The translations under genes and the position numbers were made by a program. Shown one piece after another: positions 43,020-57,700 of a DNA stretch of 64,000 nucleotides (position 1 is its first letter; every line of letters starts with the position of its first letter). This stretch comes from Achatina immaculata (Eukaryota > Mollusca > Gastropoda > Stylommatophora > Achatinidae): assembly GCA_009760885.1 (NCBI GenBank), contig CM019691.1:30436314-30500313 (forward strand). The letters run 5' to 3'. The notes beneath the pieces are model-generated. The model made no database searches. It was given only the letters and a program-made list of their open reading frames with translations, and had not been told where the DNA came from.

Positions 43020-46000
43020 CAAAAGTAGGTGAAGGAAATGAAGATGGAAGAAGAATCATGGGAAGAGAAGGAATCAGAGAAATAAATGAAAATGGAGAAA
43101 GACTGTGCAGTTTCTGTGAAGAAAACACGATGACCATCGGAGGGACAATTTTCCAACACAAAAACATCCATAAGGTGACTTGGAGGTCACCAGATAAAAC
43201 CACAGAAAACCAAATCGATCACATACTAATAAACAACAAGTGGAAACGGTCACTACAAGATGTGCGAGCAAGGAAAGGAGCAGATGTAGGAAGTGATCAC
43301 AACCTTCTGGTAGCAAAAATAAAACTAAAATTAAGGAAAGCCAAAATCGGAGAACACAGAAAGATACATTTTGATATAAGAAAACTGATAGACCAGCAAA
43401 CAAGAAATGAATTCTCAATAGTACTTAAGAACCGCTTCAGTGTCCTACAAGACGAAGCAGAAATGTCCATATTAGAGTTCAATAAAACACTACAGGAAAC
43501 AGCAAAAGAGGTGCTGGGATATCGGAAAAGGAGAAAAGAGGAATGGATAAGCGAGACCACATGGGAAAAGATAGAGCAAAGAAAAGAAATCAAGAAAAAA
43601 TTACTGAACACCAAATCACAACGGCTTAAAGAACGAGTTTTCAGTAATTATGCACAAAAAGACAAAGAAGTGAAGGAATCATGCCGTCAAGATAAACGTC
43701 AATATTATGACAACTTAGCAGAAACAGCAGAGAAAGCAGCATATACAAATGACATGAAAACCATATATAAAATCACAAAGCAGATGACAGATAACTTCAA
43801 CACAAGATGTGAAAGTGCAGTAAGAACACAAAATGGACAACTGGTCAGTGGAGAAAGAGAAAAAATTGAAAGATGGAGGGAACACTTTAACACCCTACTA
43901 AACAGAACACAAGCAGCACAAACAGTAGACATACCTGAAGCAAAAACGGAACTAAACATCAATATAGGACCAATAACAATAAATGAAGAAAAGGAGGCGA
44001 TAAAGAAGCTAAAATCAGACAGGGCACCAGGTGAAGATGAAGTGACTGCTGAGATGTTGAAAGCAGAAGAAACAGAAACACCAAAACAACTTTGTCAGAT
44101 ATTACAACAAATTTGGGATCTAGAAAAAGCCCCAGAGGAGTGGAAAACTGGGCTTATAGTAAAACTACCAAAGAAGGGTGACCTCAGAGATTGCGGGAAC
44201 TGGAGAGGCATTACCCTACTGCCACTCACCAGTAAAGTATTTTGCAGAATAATCATCAACAGAATTGTATCAACACTTGAGGAAAAACTTCAGAAAGAGC
44301 AGGCAGGATTTAGGAAAGGAAGATTATGTGCAGATCCATCTGTATACACACGTATCCAGGTGTCAAATGGATATTTGTCATCTAGAACACTAAGTGTGGC
44401 TGTTGATCTTACAAGACTGCTCTGCATCTCACCATTCTGCACACCTTTCACTTCAGTCTGAATAGTTATCTGTGTATAATCTGCTTCTTTTCATGGTGTA
44501 TGCTCTGGTACAGATGATAATGGAGCGACTACAGTTGGAAGGTCAGGTATCAGCTTACGCATACGCTTGGCCTGATGAATGAAGTTGCTTCTTTTAAGCC
44601 GTCCTAATGCCAGTTTTGAGTCAAGAGTCACTCCTAAGTAAGTGGGTTGGTTGTCCATCCTTAAGGATATTTCATTTACAAAGATCTTACCTGCTTTCTG
44701 TTTAGATGAGAGGGTGAACAGAATGGTACTTGATTTCTCTGTGTTGATACTTACACACCATTTGTTTGTCCATGATGTCAAGATGTCTGCTGCTCTTTGG
44801 AGTCTCTGTGTAGCAACTGTCGCATATTCATCTGTACACCACATGACCAGATCATCTGCATACGCTTTGATTCCATAGGGAAGTTCCTTGACCAGGTCAT
44901 TAATGAATACAAGGAATAGTGTAGGCGAAAGGACTCCTCCTTGTGGTACACCGTGTCGCAGAAGTACTTTCTGGCTTTTGCGTCCATCCATTACTACTCT
45001 AGCTCTTGTATTGTGTAAATAGGACTTTATCCAGCTGTACAGTCTTCCATTCACATTGCAGTTTCTTAGTTTCCACAGCAGACCTTTTTTCCATACTTTA
45101 TCAAAGGCTTTCTTCAGGTCTATCCACGCTGCTAGTACAAGGTTTTTTTCTTGGAATGCATCCTTAATCTCTTGAGAGAGATAGGTCACTTGATCTTCCG
45201 TACTGCCTAAATCCTGCTTGTTGTGGAACGAGAAGGTTTTCACTTTCTAGGTACCATTTTAGCCTCAGGTCAATGATGCGTTCCATCATTTTGCATAGGC
45301 AGCTAGTGAGACTGATTGGCCTGTAGCTGGAGACAGTATCACTGTTTTTCCCTGGTTTTAGCAGTGGTACCATGCTTGCTTCCTTCCAGATTTGAGGTAA
45401 CTTACCTGTGCTCCAGCACATATTGAAAATATCCAACAGCTTTCCCATTGCTGCCATTCCCAGGTTCTTGATCATTTCATTGGACACTCCATCTGGTCTT
45501 GGTGATTTCCTTGGTTTCAGTTTACTAACTGCTAGGTCTAACTCACTGCGTGTGATTGGTGCATCCATTACCTCCACTTTTCTGACTTGTTCCTCCTCTT
45601 TCTGTGGCTCGATGCGCACTGTAAGCTCCTTCTCTGGATGGATATCAATGTTGCAGTCCTGTGCAAACATGCGAGCAAAGTGATCTGCTACCTGCTTACC
45701 TGGCATATCAGTTACGGGTCAATGACTGCCAAAATGGATGGCATATCCCCCCCCCCCCCCACATCTGCTCATCATGGCAACTGTTGTTGTCTTTATATTA
45801 TGTAGATATTTCTGAAAGATGGCTATTCTGTGTGATCTCACTATCTGAGAACCTTCTTCACAGGCTTCTTAAGACATCAAAAACTCCTGAGCATGCAGAA
45901 ATCTCATACTTCAAAATAAACAATAAATTCTTAGTGGCACATGATGAAACATTAGGAAAAAAAATTATCCAACTTTGGCATGCAAACCCCTGGCCTAACA

Positions 46001-46242
46001 CATTATCTTCAATGTTATAAATTCCAAGAAGTGTTTGCAGGTCATCACTTTATATACATTTTTTGCAGGTTTTTGCTTTTCAATCTTTATTTGCCTGTCT
46101 TAGATTTTTTTTCATTCCAGACTGTGTTATATTCAAATTTCTGTATGTGCAGTGACCTTATTTTGCGGAGGTCTCCATAGATATAATTAAGTGCTTGGTC
46201 ATGTATTGTCATCTAAAAATTTTCTGTTCTCACTATAATATA

Positions 46243-46281
<39 letters not shown>

Positions 46282-48747
46282 CAGAAGTAGGTGAAGGAAA
46301 TGAAGATAGAAGAAGAATCATGGGAAGAGAAGGAATCGGAGAAATAAATGAAAATGGAGAAAGGCTGTGCAGTTTCTGTGAAGAAAACACGATGACCATC
46401 GGAGGGACAATTTTCCAACACAAAAACATCCATAAGGTGACTTGGAGGTCACCAGATAAAACCACAGAAAACCAAATCGATCACATACTAATGAACAACA
46501 AGTGGAAACTGTCACTACAAGATGTGCGAGCAAGGAAAGGAGCAGATGTAGGAAGTGGTCACAACCTTCTGGTGGCAAAAATAAAACTAAAATTAAGGAA
46601 AGCCAAAATCGGAGAACACAGAAAGATACATTTTGATACAAGAAAACTGATAGACCAGCAAACAAGAAATGAATTCTCAATAGTACTTAAGAACCGCTTC
46701 AGTGTCCTACAAGACGAAACAGAAATGTCCATATTAGAGTTCAATAAAACACTACAGGAAACAGCAAAAGAGGTGCTGGGATATCGGAAAAGGAGAAAAG
46801 AGGAATGGATAAGTGAGACCACATGGGAAAAGATAGAGCAAAGAAAAGAAATCAAGAAAAAATTACTGAACACCAAATCACAACGGCTTAAAGAACAAGT
46901 TTTAAGTAATTATGCACAAAAAGACAAAGAAGTGAAGGAATCATGCCTTCAAGATAAATGTCAATATTATGACAACTTAGCAGAAACAGCAGAGAAAGCA
47001 GCATATACAAATGACATGAAAACCATATATAAAATCACAAAGCAGATGACAGGTAACTTCAACACAAGATGTAAAAGTGCAGTAAGAACACAAAATGGAC
47101 AACTGGTCAGTGGAGAAAGAGAAAAAATTGAAAGATGGAGGGAACACTTTAATACCCTACTAAACAGAACACAAGCAGCACAAACAATAGACATACCTGA
47201 AGCAAAAACGGAACTAAACATCAATACAGGACCAATAACAATAAATGAAGAAAAGGAGGCGATAAAGAAGCTAAAATCAGACAGGGCACCAGGTGAAGAT
47301 GAAGTGACTGCTGAGATGCTGAAAGCAGAAGAAACAGAAACACCAAAATAACTTTGCCGGATATTACAACAAATTTGGGATCTAGAAAAAGCCCCAGAGG
47401 AGTGGAAAACTGGTCTTATAGTAAAACTACCAAAGAAGGGTGACCTCAGAGATTGCGGGAACTGGAGAGGCATTACCCTACTGCCACTCACCAGTAAAGT
47501 ATTTTGCAGAATAATCATCAACAGAATTGTATCAACACTTGAGGAAAAACTTCGGAAAGAGCAGGCAGGATTTAGGAAAGGAAGATCATGCATAGACCAC
47601 ATATTTGTACTTAGACAAATATTAGAACAGGCAAATGAGTGGCATAGCACAACATATGCATTATTCATAGATTTTGAGAAAGCCTTTGACAGTGTCAACA
47701 GAGATGCACTGTGGAAAATCCTAAGATGGCATGGCCTCCCCCATAAAATAGTTAATGTAATCAAAGCCCTATACGAGGGTTTTCAGTGCAAAGTGATCTG
47801 TGGAGAACATACCTCCAGCAGCTTTAGATTACAAACAGGAGTGAAACAGGGATGTGTACTATCACCAACATTATTTATCTTGGCAGTAGACTGGTTAATG
47901 AAGGAGACAGCATCAGACAAATGCAGAGGATTACAATGGACCCTTGACACAGTGCTGGAGGACCTTGACTTTGCGGACAACATTTGTCTATTATCAAGCA
48001 GTCACAAAGATATGCAAGATAAAATAAACAAGCTAACACAAAATGCAAACAACATAGGACTAAAGATCAACGTAGGAAAGACAAAGTTAATGAAGCAAAA
48101 TGTGAACAACAGAAATGTACTCAGGGTAGATAACAAGTTAGTGGAGGAGGTCAACGAATTTGTATACCTTGGCAGCAGAGTAGTAGAAAATGGAGACAGC
48201 ACAGAGGACACCAACAGCAGACTTACTAGAGCAAACCAGGCTTTTGCAATGCTGCAGACTATATGGAAATAAAAAAACTAAGCATAAATATGAAAATCAG
48301 GATATTTAAGAGTAATGTTCTAAGTGTACTACTCTGTGGAAGTGAATGCTGGAAAATCACCAAAACCATAGAAAACAAGTTGAATTCTTTCCAGACTAAA
48401 TGTTTACAAAGAATTAGAAAAATATTTTGGCCAAACACCATAAGAAATAACATCTTATTAGCAGAAATGCAGATGAAACCACTGACAACAATTATTGAGG
48501 AAAGATGCTGGCGATGGTTGGGACATGTGCTCCGAATGACTGACAACTCACTACCAAAAATAGCACTAAGATGGACACCACAGGGGAACAGAAGTAAGGG
48601 TAGACCAAAAGAGACATGGAGAAGAACAACAGAAAGGATGTTGAGCAATAGAGGGCTCACCTGGGCAAGAGCAGAAAAAAAGGCGAAGGACAGGCATTTG
48701 TGGAAAACCCTTGCGGAAGCCCCATGTGCCCTGTGCACTTAAGGTTC

Positions 48748-48778
<31 letters not shown>

Positions 48779-51700
48779 CTAAACATGCATTAACTCTTTT
48801 CAGTAGTTTTTTCCGTGCCACAGGAAAAAATGCCAGTGTTCCATTTGTGCCAAATTAAAAGCGCGGGTCTTGATCTGCATAGGGGGTATCACTGTAAAAT
48901 TGAATGTAATAAAGTATTTCCACATATAAGTATACGTATTATGCATCAAAATAGCTGTAAAAGTACGAATGAAGAGTTTTTTAGGAAAAAAAAAAGTAAT
49001 GTGATGATTTTAGTGATAACTGTGTCCTACTTACCATCGGGTAGGTCTAGAGGTGCAATATTTACTATCTGCAATTTCTAAATATACATGTAGCTTTATC
49101 CGATCTCATCGTGTCATAGTATGTGGCATACGCAGTACAGTAATGTCTGAAATAACCTTCTAACTACTTCTTCAGTCAGTTTTACGGTAAAAATCTACTT
49201 GGGGCACATTCAAGAACAGTGGTCTGGTCGTGGGGCATGTCCATATGCCTCAGAAATCACATAAAATATTGCAATTACTCCATCAAAACACACACTTTCA
49301 CTTGGTTGTTAGGCACGCGTCTGATGGAACTATGACAGGTCACTGGACATGTGCAAATAAAAATATCCAATTAAAAAGTTACACCATTTTTTTAAAGAAA
49401 CAAACATGGGCAACCGTAGTACCCGCTGGCACTCTAGACACAAAATGGAAGGGCTACCTCAGTACCCGGAAGCACTGACAGAGTTAAGTGTAAAAATAAT
49501 CCAGAAAGATGCCTCTATGTCAGCCGCAGAATGTATAATTGTCTAATAATATATTTGTGCTAACTACTAAATGTATTATCATCCAAGTAAATTTCCATAT
49601 CCACTACTAAATGTATAATCACCTAAAGACCCCCAATACTATATGTATAATTGCCTAAAGATGCCCACTGCTAAATATATAATTGCCTAAAGATGCCTAC
49701 TTCTAAATATATAATTGCCTAAAGATGCCCCTGAAGGTACTTTTATGCTTACTACTGAGTGTATAGTCACTAAAGATGTCTATACGCCTACTACTATGTA
49801 TGACTATCAAAAGTTTGATATCATTTTACAATTTCATAAACACATTGTCACATGACTTAGAAAGTCATTTATTTTATAAAATAAAAATCTGTCATAATAT
49901 TTAATATTTTTGTCATTTTTTTCTGCATTATTTTGTCATTACAGAGAGTCTGGTGACCACAGACTAGGCAGCACAGAGCTCGTACGATTGTTGGTAATTG
50001 TATATAATCATGGAGAGGATTCATTTAACACAAACCTTTGGATTGACCTTCCCAGTGGGGTGACATACAGCACCATAACCAATCAGCAGTCAGATGTTGC
50101 CATCAGCTGTGACACATTGAAATCTGATAACACCAAAGTTGTATGTGGCCTTGGCAACCCTATGCAAAAAAAATCTGAGGTTTGTGTATTTGAGAGAAAA
50201 TCCATAGCGAGAGAATGAAAGATACAGTAGACATTTGTGAGAAGCTTAAGGGGAACTTGTGTACACATCAGGTGGAGTTTGAGGATAAGAATGCCTATTG
50301 GAGGTAGGAAATAAATTTTTAAAAAAAAAAAAAAACTGATGAAAGTTTGTTATTTGAGGTCTACAAGAAATTTAATGACAGAAATGTATGAAAGTTTGTG
50401 GAAAAGACTATGCTGTAATCTGAGATGTTTTGTTATGTTCTTATTGTTATGTCTCCCTGGAATACAATAGAATGTTTTTTGCAGCCTTTCAGTGAAACAT
50501 TGAAGCACAGCAATATGTTGAATGGGGAATGGGTTACATCAGCTGTTTTTGCAGAGCAGGCAGACGCATTGCTTCTTTAGCAGACTCCACACCCATAGGG
50601 ACTATGGTGATCCCTACACCATTATTCAGGCTGAGTCAATTACTATGGGCATCAATAGAAAGATGGGATAGGATCTTGGTCAGTTCTTGTTTGCTGACCC
50701 TGATGCAGACAGTCAATTATGGGCACTGATTGCTGCTTTGTATTGCATCTATACTTCCCTGTAATCTGGGACATAAAACAAAAATAAGAACATGGAGGGA
50801 GGTTTTAAAAATAATGCATGTTAGAATAATCTGATAATGTACTTTAAACCTCATGATCAAGCATGCAGTTTGATTTAAAAAGTATACATTAAAATAATGC
50901 ATAATCTTGTCTTAGTTAGCAGTCCATTAACATTACTATTTTTATATCTCATTCATATCTAGTCTGGATTTATTTTGGTTCTCACTCCAACAAATGCAGA
51001 TGATACAAAGGACAGTCTTGTATTTATGTTGTCAGCAAACAGGTAAGTAGTTCATTGTCCGTGAGGGGGAAAAAAGCATTTTAATCACACAAAACTAATA
51101 TTTTATGGTAATCATGGAAGTGTTTTAAAATGTTCACTTCCATGTAATTAAGAAAAATAATAGTAGTAAGAATGGGGGGGGGGGGTTTGCACCTTCTTTT
51201 TTTGCCAACCTAGGCATGGTTTATATATAAATACAAAAACTAATTTTTGAAAAAGATAATGAAAACCTATTTTTCCCAAGTATACTAACAACTTGGCAGG
51301 CAAAGTGTTCTATTTTCACAGAATAGCATCTGATGTCATTAACTAGGATGTAGAGAGAAGCAGCAATTATTGAGGAAAGACGCTGGCGATGGTTGGGACG
51401 TGCTCCGAGTGACTGACAACTCACTACCAAAAATAGCACTAAGATGGACACCGCAGGGGAACAGAAGTAAGGGTAGACCAAAAGAGACATGGAGAAGAAC
51501 AACAGAAAAGATGTTGAGCAATAGAGGGCTCACCTGGGCAAGAGCAGAAAAAAAGCAAAGGACAGGCATTTGTGGAAAACCCTTGTGGAAACCCCATGTG
51601 CCCTGGGCACTTAAGGTTCAGAGAGAGAGAGAGAGAGAAGCAGTATATAATATGTAATGTAAAATGTTCTATGAGTGTGAGCCTTGACAGTCAGTAAAGA

Positions 51701-54700
51701 GATTCAAAGAAGGCTGAAATCAGCTGAAATGTGGTCCTTAAGAAGACTGCTGATGAAGGTCTGATGAAGGTACCATGGACAGTGAGAAAATCAAATGAGA
51801 AACTTCTGACAAGAAACAAGGAAAATTATAACAAAGATTAGAAAATGAGAATCCACTATTTGTAGGGCAAGTTTGGAGGAGGGGCAAGCTAGTGCATCTA
51901 AAGGCAACAGGGAAGATCGAAGGTTGAAGAGACAGAGAAAAGATGTCTGGTGGTTTACCATACTGGCATGGGAAATGGTCAGTGACAAGCCTGTTGAGAT
52001 GCACAAGGGATCGAGGGTTGTGGAAGAACATGATACCCTACACCTGTCATCAGGGACCTAGATCAAGAGAGAGACAGAGAGAGAGAGAGAAGGATAATCT
52101 TTATGTAAATGCTCTTCTGAGTTGGTTAATGTGACCATGTTTCTTAATTATTAATTTTTTTTATTTTGTTTTTCAGAACATTATTTTCACGTTTTAGAAA
52201 CATACAATGGTGTTATCATATTTTTAGAAAGCTTATTTTGAGCTGAGTAAAAATATCTCGTGACTGAAATGTGGAATCTTATTGTATATCAATAGTATTA
52301 TTTTATCATTCTTAAAGCTTCTTTGTTTCAAATTATTATTCATTTTTTTCCACAGCACAAACCCAGAGGAAGTAAATGCTTATGAAAATAACTATTTTAG
52401 AATTGAAGTCCCTGTTGTTTTTGATGAACCAGACATTGTCTTATATGGGTGTGTACAATTTCTATATTTAAAAACCGTTACAGTGAAATGCGACATGACA
52501 AATTAGGCTCCTGCATTCATTAGACTTAATGCTAAATCAGATATTCTATTTAACTGAACTGACAGAAAACTCAGAGTTGAATTGCAAGTATGTTTATAGA
52601 TTTTTTTTATGTGAAAATTTAACATTTTATACATCATCACTTTAGTTACAGGATTTCTTTTGATACATCTAAAGAGCTGAACATTTTCCTTTTATTCATA
52701 TCTACTTTTGTTTAACAAGTCAACAGCAGTCATGTGATACTTGTTAAGTAATTTCAATATTGAAACCTGCACTTTGTATCTGTGATCTAAATAAGTTCAT
52801 TTTTTGTCTGTTTTCTCACACATGGTAGCTCAGATAGAATCTGTTTTTAAAACACAGTTTTTAAAAGTTTCTTTTCTGAAATCTATTGTTTGTATTACCA
52901 TCTTGGTGCCAGAGTAGTGATGTGGTTAGTGATGTCATCATAGTGATCAGTTGTTTGGCTCCACCTGGAGGCACCACAGTCAACCCAGCTTTAAGACTGG
53001 ATATTTGACTCCTTGGGAGCTAAGGAATGTGCCAGGCTGATACTAACCACATCACCATGCAGTGTGATGGCAGATCAAATAAATATGGCCACAAATCCCA
53101 TAACTTCTGGTATACCTCGTTGTCATAGAACATGGCTGATTTTTTACATTATTTTTTACACCATCTTTAGAAGTCTTTAATGGAAAGCAGCTCTGATGAT
53201 ACAAGCACCCCATCATCTTAAACTTTCAGAACCAAAAGTCTAAGAATTATTTTTGAGTAGATGATAGTAATTTGTTGGACTAACAATAGCTACCAGTGAA
53301 ATCTTACCTAATCAATTTGTCATAATAAAATAATTTGTTTGTGGCATTAATACGAAGAAAAAGCAGCATTTCATGCTAACATCATGGATTTTTTTATTGC
53401 AGAAGTTTTAATAGTTTCATTTTATAAAGAAATGAAGTATGGGAATTTGTATCTGCTTTGTAATTTTGCAGAAAATCAAATCCAGAACTTCTTGTTCTGA
53501 ACACCACTGAAGAGAGAAGAGAGGAAACAGGTCGACTTGTAACTCACGTGTTTCAGGTGAGCATGTGGTATACATTGAAAGTGTAAAAAAAAATTTGTTA
53601 TTTTTAGATGGTACAGTTTCATGTTGTAACATACTTATGTTGTGTTTGTTGCTTGACATATATAATTGTTTTATTTTATGGTTTATTTTGCTTCTCAATA
53701 ACAGAAAATTGTTTTTGAAAATGATTTAAAAGTGTTTGTGTAATATGGTATAAGCTTAAATGTTTAGTGTAGTTGTACATGATAAGCCTAATGCACAGCA
53801 GAGTGTGATGGTTAAGTAAATGCTTCATGGTTGAGTTGCTAGTGCATTCTTTTAGGCTCCAGCATTGTCATCCTCATTCCATTAACTCATTCCGTACCAG
53901 AAATGACCAAGGGGGTAAATTTCATAAAGTGGAAAGGGACGGTTGTCACATTTAAAAGGATCACACACCCATATTCTGATTTTTGCAGTATGATGCATTA
54001 GTTTAAACAGGAAAAGCTGTATATTGTTTTTCTAATAAAATTGTTAGTATTTTATTAGTATAGAACAGAAAAAAGAGCTAAGAATTGAGAAGAAAGAAAT
54101 AGAAAATTATGATGAAAAATTTTCTCACTTACCCCTCAAGCTCATACACTGTACTGGGTCCAATATATCCTAAATGAATAAAATTTTACACAAACACCAT
54201 TTCCTCACAGGAAAATATACACTCATTATTTATTTTATTCATTTACAATCAACAATAAAATGAAAACATGAAAACACAATTGGGCGGTGGGCTATACGCT
54301 TATAAAAAAACTTTAAAAAAATTTAATTGTAACATAAATTGGCTCTGAATTCAACCTCTTGGGTGCCTCGTGTCCATGGTTTAGATACTGGAAGGAAGTT
54401 ATACTACCAGCTTTGGCCGATTTTTAAAAAAATAATTAGGATAAATTCTAAATTAGATACCAATGTTTCCCAATGCACTAAGAGTGGGTAGGCAAACCCA
54501 TGCGGACCCCATCCACGCAAGGAACGTTGAGTGATACACAAAGACTTAATGATATGAGATGCAATACAAGGTGTCCCAAAAGTCCTTGTATGGTTTTGCA
54601 TTTTAGTAAACTGGGATATTTAAATCATGCTAAGTTATCATGAATATATGGAAGCTTAATTATTGAAATTTTTTAATGCCATGGATTTTAATTTTAAAAT

Positions 54701-57700
54701 TAAGCATAACTACTTTCATGTATTGTTAAGTCCATTTTTAGTGACCTCCTTACTGGACATTTGGTTTCAGAACTGGATTTGCCATGAATTGAGGTTTTTT
54801 TTTTCAATTTGTTTATGAAATCTCTTTGGGAAAGAGCTTTCCTTCAGTAAACTCTTTCCACCCGCGTTACTTCCAAAATGTTCCTTAGTTACTTACGACG
54901 CGGAAATTTTGGAGAAGGGGTCCCTGTGTAAAAGTTATTGTACCGAATTAATTCCATGATCACCACGTGTGTATCGCACATTAAAATAAGTGGAAATGAA
55001 TGAAGATTCCATAAATGAAGTTATTTGTCATAAAAAAAACAAAGAAAAGAAAAAAAAACACTGGTGTGAAACGATGGAACGATTTTTGGCGCTAAAAAAT
55101 TTTAGGGCTGAACAATAAAATCTACTTTATACTTACCTTAGCTGCATCATAATCCAATATAGAATAAATAGTCATTCAAATTTCAACACAGAAAAATCAA
55201 TATTTATGGATTTTTGTGACATCCAATAAATCTAACAGATCTACAGCTACTAGAAACACATATAGTAAGCTAGATCTAGTCGGTCGGTGTGACCATTCTA
55301 CCACTCAATCTCGAAATAAACTTGAATTTTACCCCCTATCTATGTCTCAAAAATGGTGTCTTTTTTCCCCCATGCTTAAAACACTAGTTTATCTTTTAAT
55401 CCAGAAGAGTTCTAACTGGTTAAATGAAAAGTAACATCATGTTTTCAACGAAAGAAACTCAGATGCCACATAGGGCTCCCAAGGGTGCCATTGCTAAACC
55501 GCAAAGGTCCTTATGGGGTCCGCGCGAGTGGAAAGAGTTAAGAAATGTAGGAGTCTTCTTTCAGTTATGAAATGTGGGAGAGTCTTCCTACAATTATGAA
55601 ATGTGGGAGTCATCCTTCAAATATGAAATGTGGGAGAGCCTTTCTTCAATTATGAAAAGTTAATTTTCACTAGTACTGACTTTATTTCATAAGCTGTCAA
55701 CACATTTTTGCATTTAATGTTGCCATTTTTTTTGTTTTGTTTAATAAATCTAAAAGAAAATTATTTGCCTAACACTTACAAAAATAAAGCATCCAAAGAT
55801 TGCATTTTGTAAGTTTTTAGAATGTATGCATACAAAATTGTTAAAATTCAGAACTTCAGAGTACTTTATAGACACCCTGTACATGTGGCATTGAAAAAAA
55901 GACATGCTGTGCAAATGTCATGAGAAGCCATATTTTTAACTGATTTAAACTTCACATCTTTTCCAGTTAGTAAACCAAGGTTTGACTGCAACGAATCAGA
56001 CAGAGCTGCAGATTAAGTGGCCAAGCTATGACAGACAAGGCAACCCAGTTCTCATGATTAAGAATGTGGTCACAGATGAAGGCTCTGGGACATGCAAAAT
56101 CATCATCATCACACCTAATAATGCAACGGTTAGTTGAAATGCTTGCTTAACTCTTCCCATGCCATAGTCGCTATAGTGAGAATTTCCGGTTACTGAGTTG
56201 TGTGCCATAGTCATTATAGTGACAATTCATTTGTTTCAATAAAACCAACTGGTGTAACATTTAGATTGTACATATTTCGTTCGCGTTTCTGGTGACACTT
56301 TTCAAAATGGTGGAAGAGTCCTTAGTTACGAGTGATGCTGAGCAAGAAAAAGGAAGAGAAACATCGAAATTTTTCAATTTTTGATGATGTAGATAGGGGT
56401 ATGGACATGACCTGTGACCACCCCACTGCTCTTGAATGTATCCTAAGTAGATTTAGACGTATTAGACCACTGTAGAAATAGTTAGTATGTTATTTCAGAC
56501 ATTAATTTAGCGAGAATGCAACATAGAATCACAATACAAGATTGACAAGTAGATGTAGACATCTCACATGGTAAATAGTGCATATTAGACCTAGCTGATG
56601 GTGAGCTGGGCACAATCATTGTCTAAAAACACCACATTACTTATTTTTTCCTAAAACAACTCTGCATTTATGAAATTTTCATACATTTAGTTATACTTTG
56701 AAACATAATAAGTACATGGAAGTACATGTAAATACTGTTTTCCATTCCATTTTACAACTATACCCACTATACAGATCAGGACCCACCCTTTTTGTGTAGC
56801 ACGAACGGGAATGTCCGCTTTTTTTTCTTGGGCACAGGAAAAGTTAACTTTTCTTCCAGCTTTATGGAAATGAAGCACTGAAATAATTAAATTTAACTGC
56901 AGTATCTCACCATGTTGAAAATGATGGTAAACTGCCCAGTTATTTTTTCAGAAATATTTTATAAATGATTTTGAAGTTTCAAATATAGCAAACCGGAAAC
57001 AAAGAGAAGAGATCTGTGCACAGCAAAATGATAGAGCACAGTGTGTGTGATTAGCTTTGAGGTATAGATGATAAAGCAATTTAGATACGAGAGAAAGAAA
57101 ATTAACTAAGAGAATGACTGTGATTTGAACCATAGACTGTGATAGGGTGAACAATCACATAGCCAGAAGAGGGTAATGCATACTTTTTAGGTTAATTATA
57201 CACTTTATTTAATCATTTAATATTACTCCAACACTTTACTATTTCTGTGAACCATTTTACTATTTCACAGAACACATCAGTGCACAAAATTTGATATATT
57301 TGGGATGTAGTGTCACTGATGTCTTGCTCTTGCTCTCTCTCTCTACAGGGCTACACAGGCTTAGGCAACATCAATACAATGGTTGAGTTAGGGGAAGAAA
57401 GAGACAGGCGAAAAAGAGACACCAGCACACAAACAATTGTAAGCCCTTCTTTCATTTTCAGCTTTATTAAAGTAACATTACTCTCTAACACAGTGAACTG
57501 AGGGATTCATTTTTCAGCCAAAACCATTGATCTCATGCATTCTTTGGATACTGCAGCAGCTTTATGAGGTAAACAAAAAAATATCCTTGTAATCCTTAAT
57601 CTTTGATCGTGGATTCATTCATTTTAGAGAAGGTAAAAGTTTTCCTATAATTTTTGACATAGCTGTGTGATCCAGGATGGCCAAGTTGATACAAAAGGAC

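Noticed and set aside
44326..44461. C-terminal part of the 467-codon LINE frame
   Set aside because: The peptide after RKGR is read-through into inverted Jockey sequence, not part of the LINE protein.
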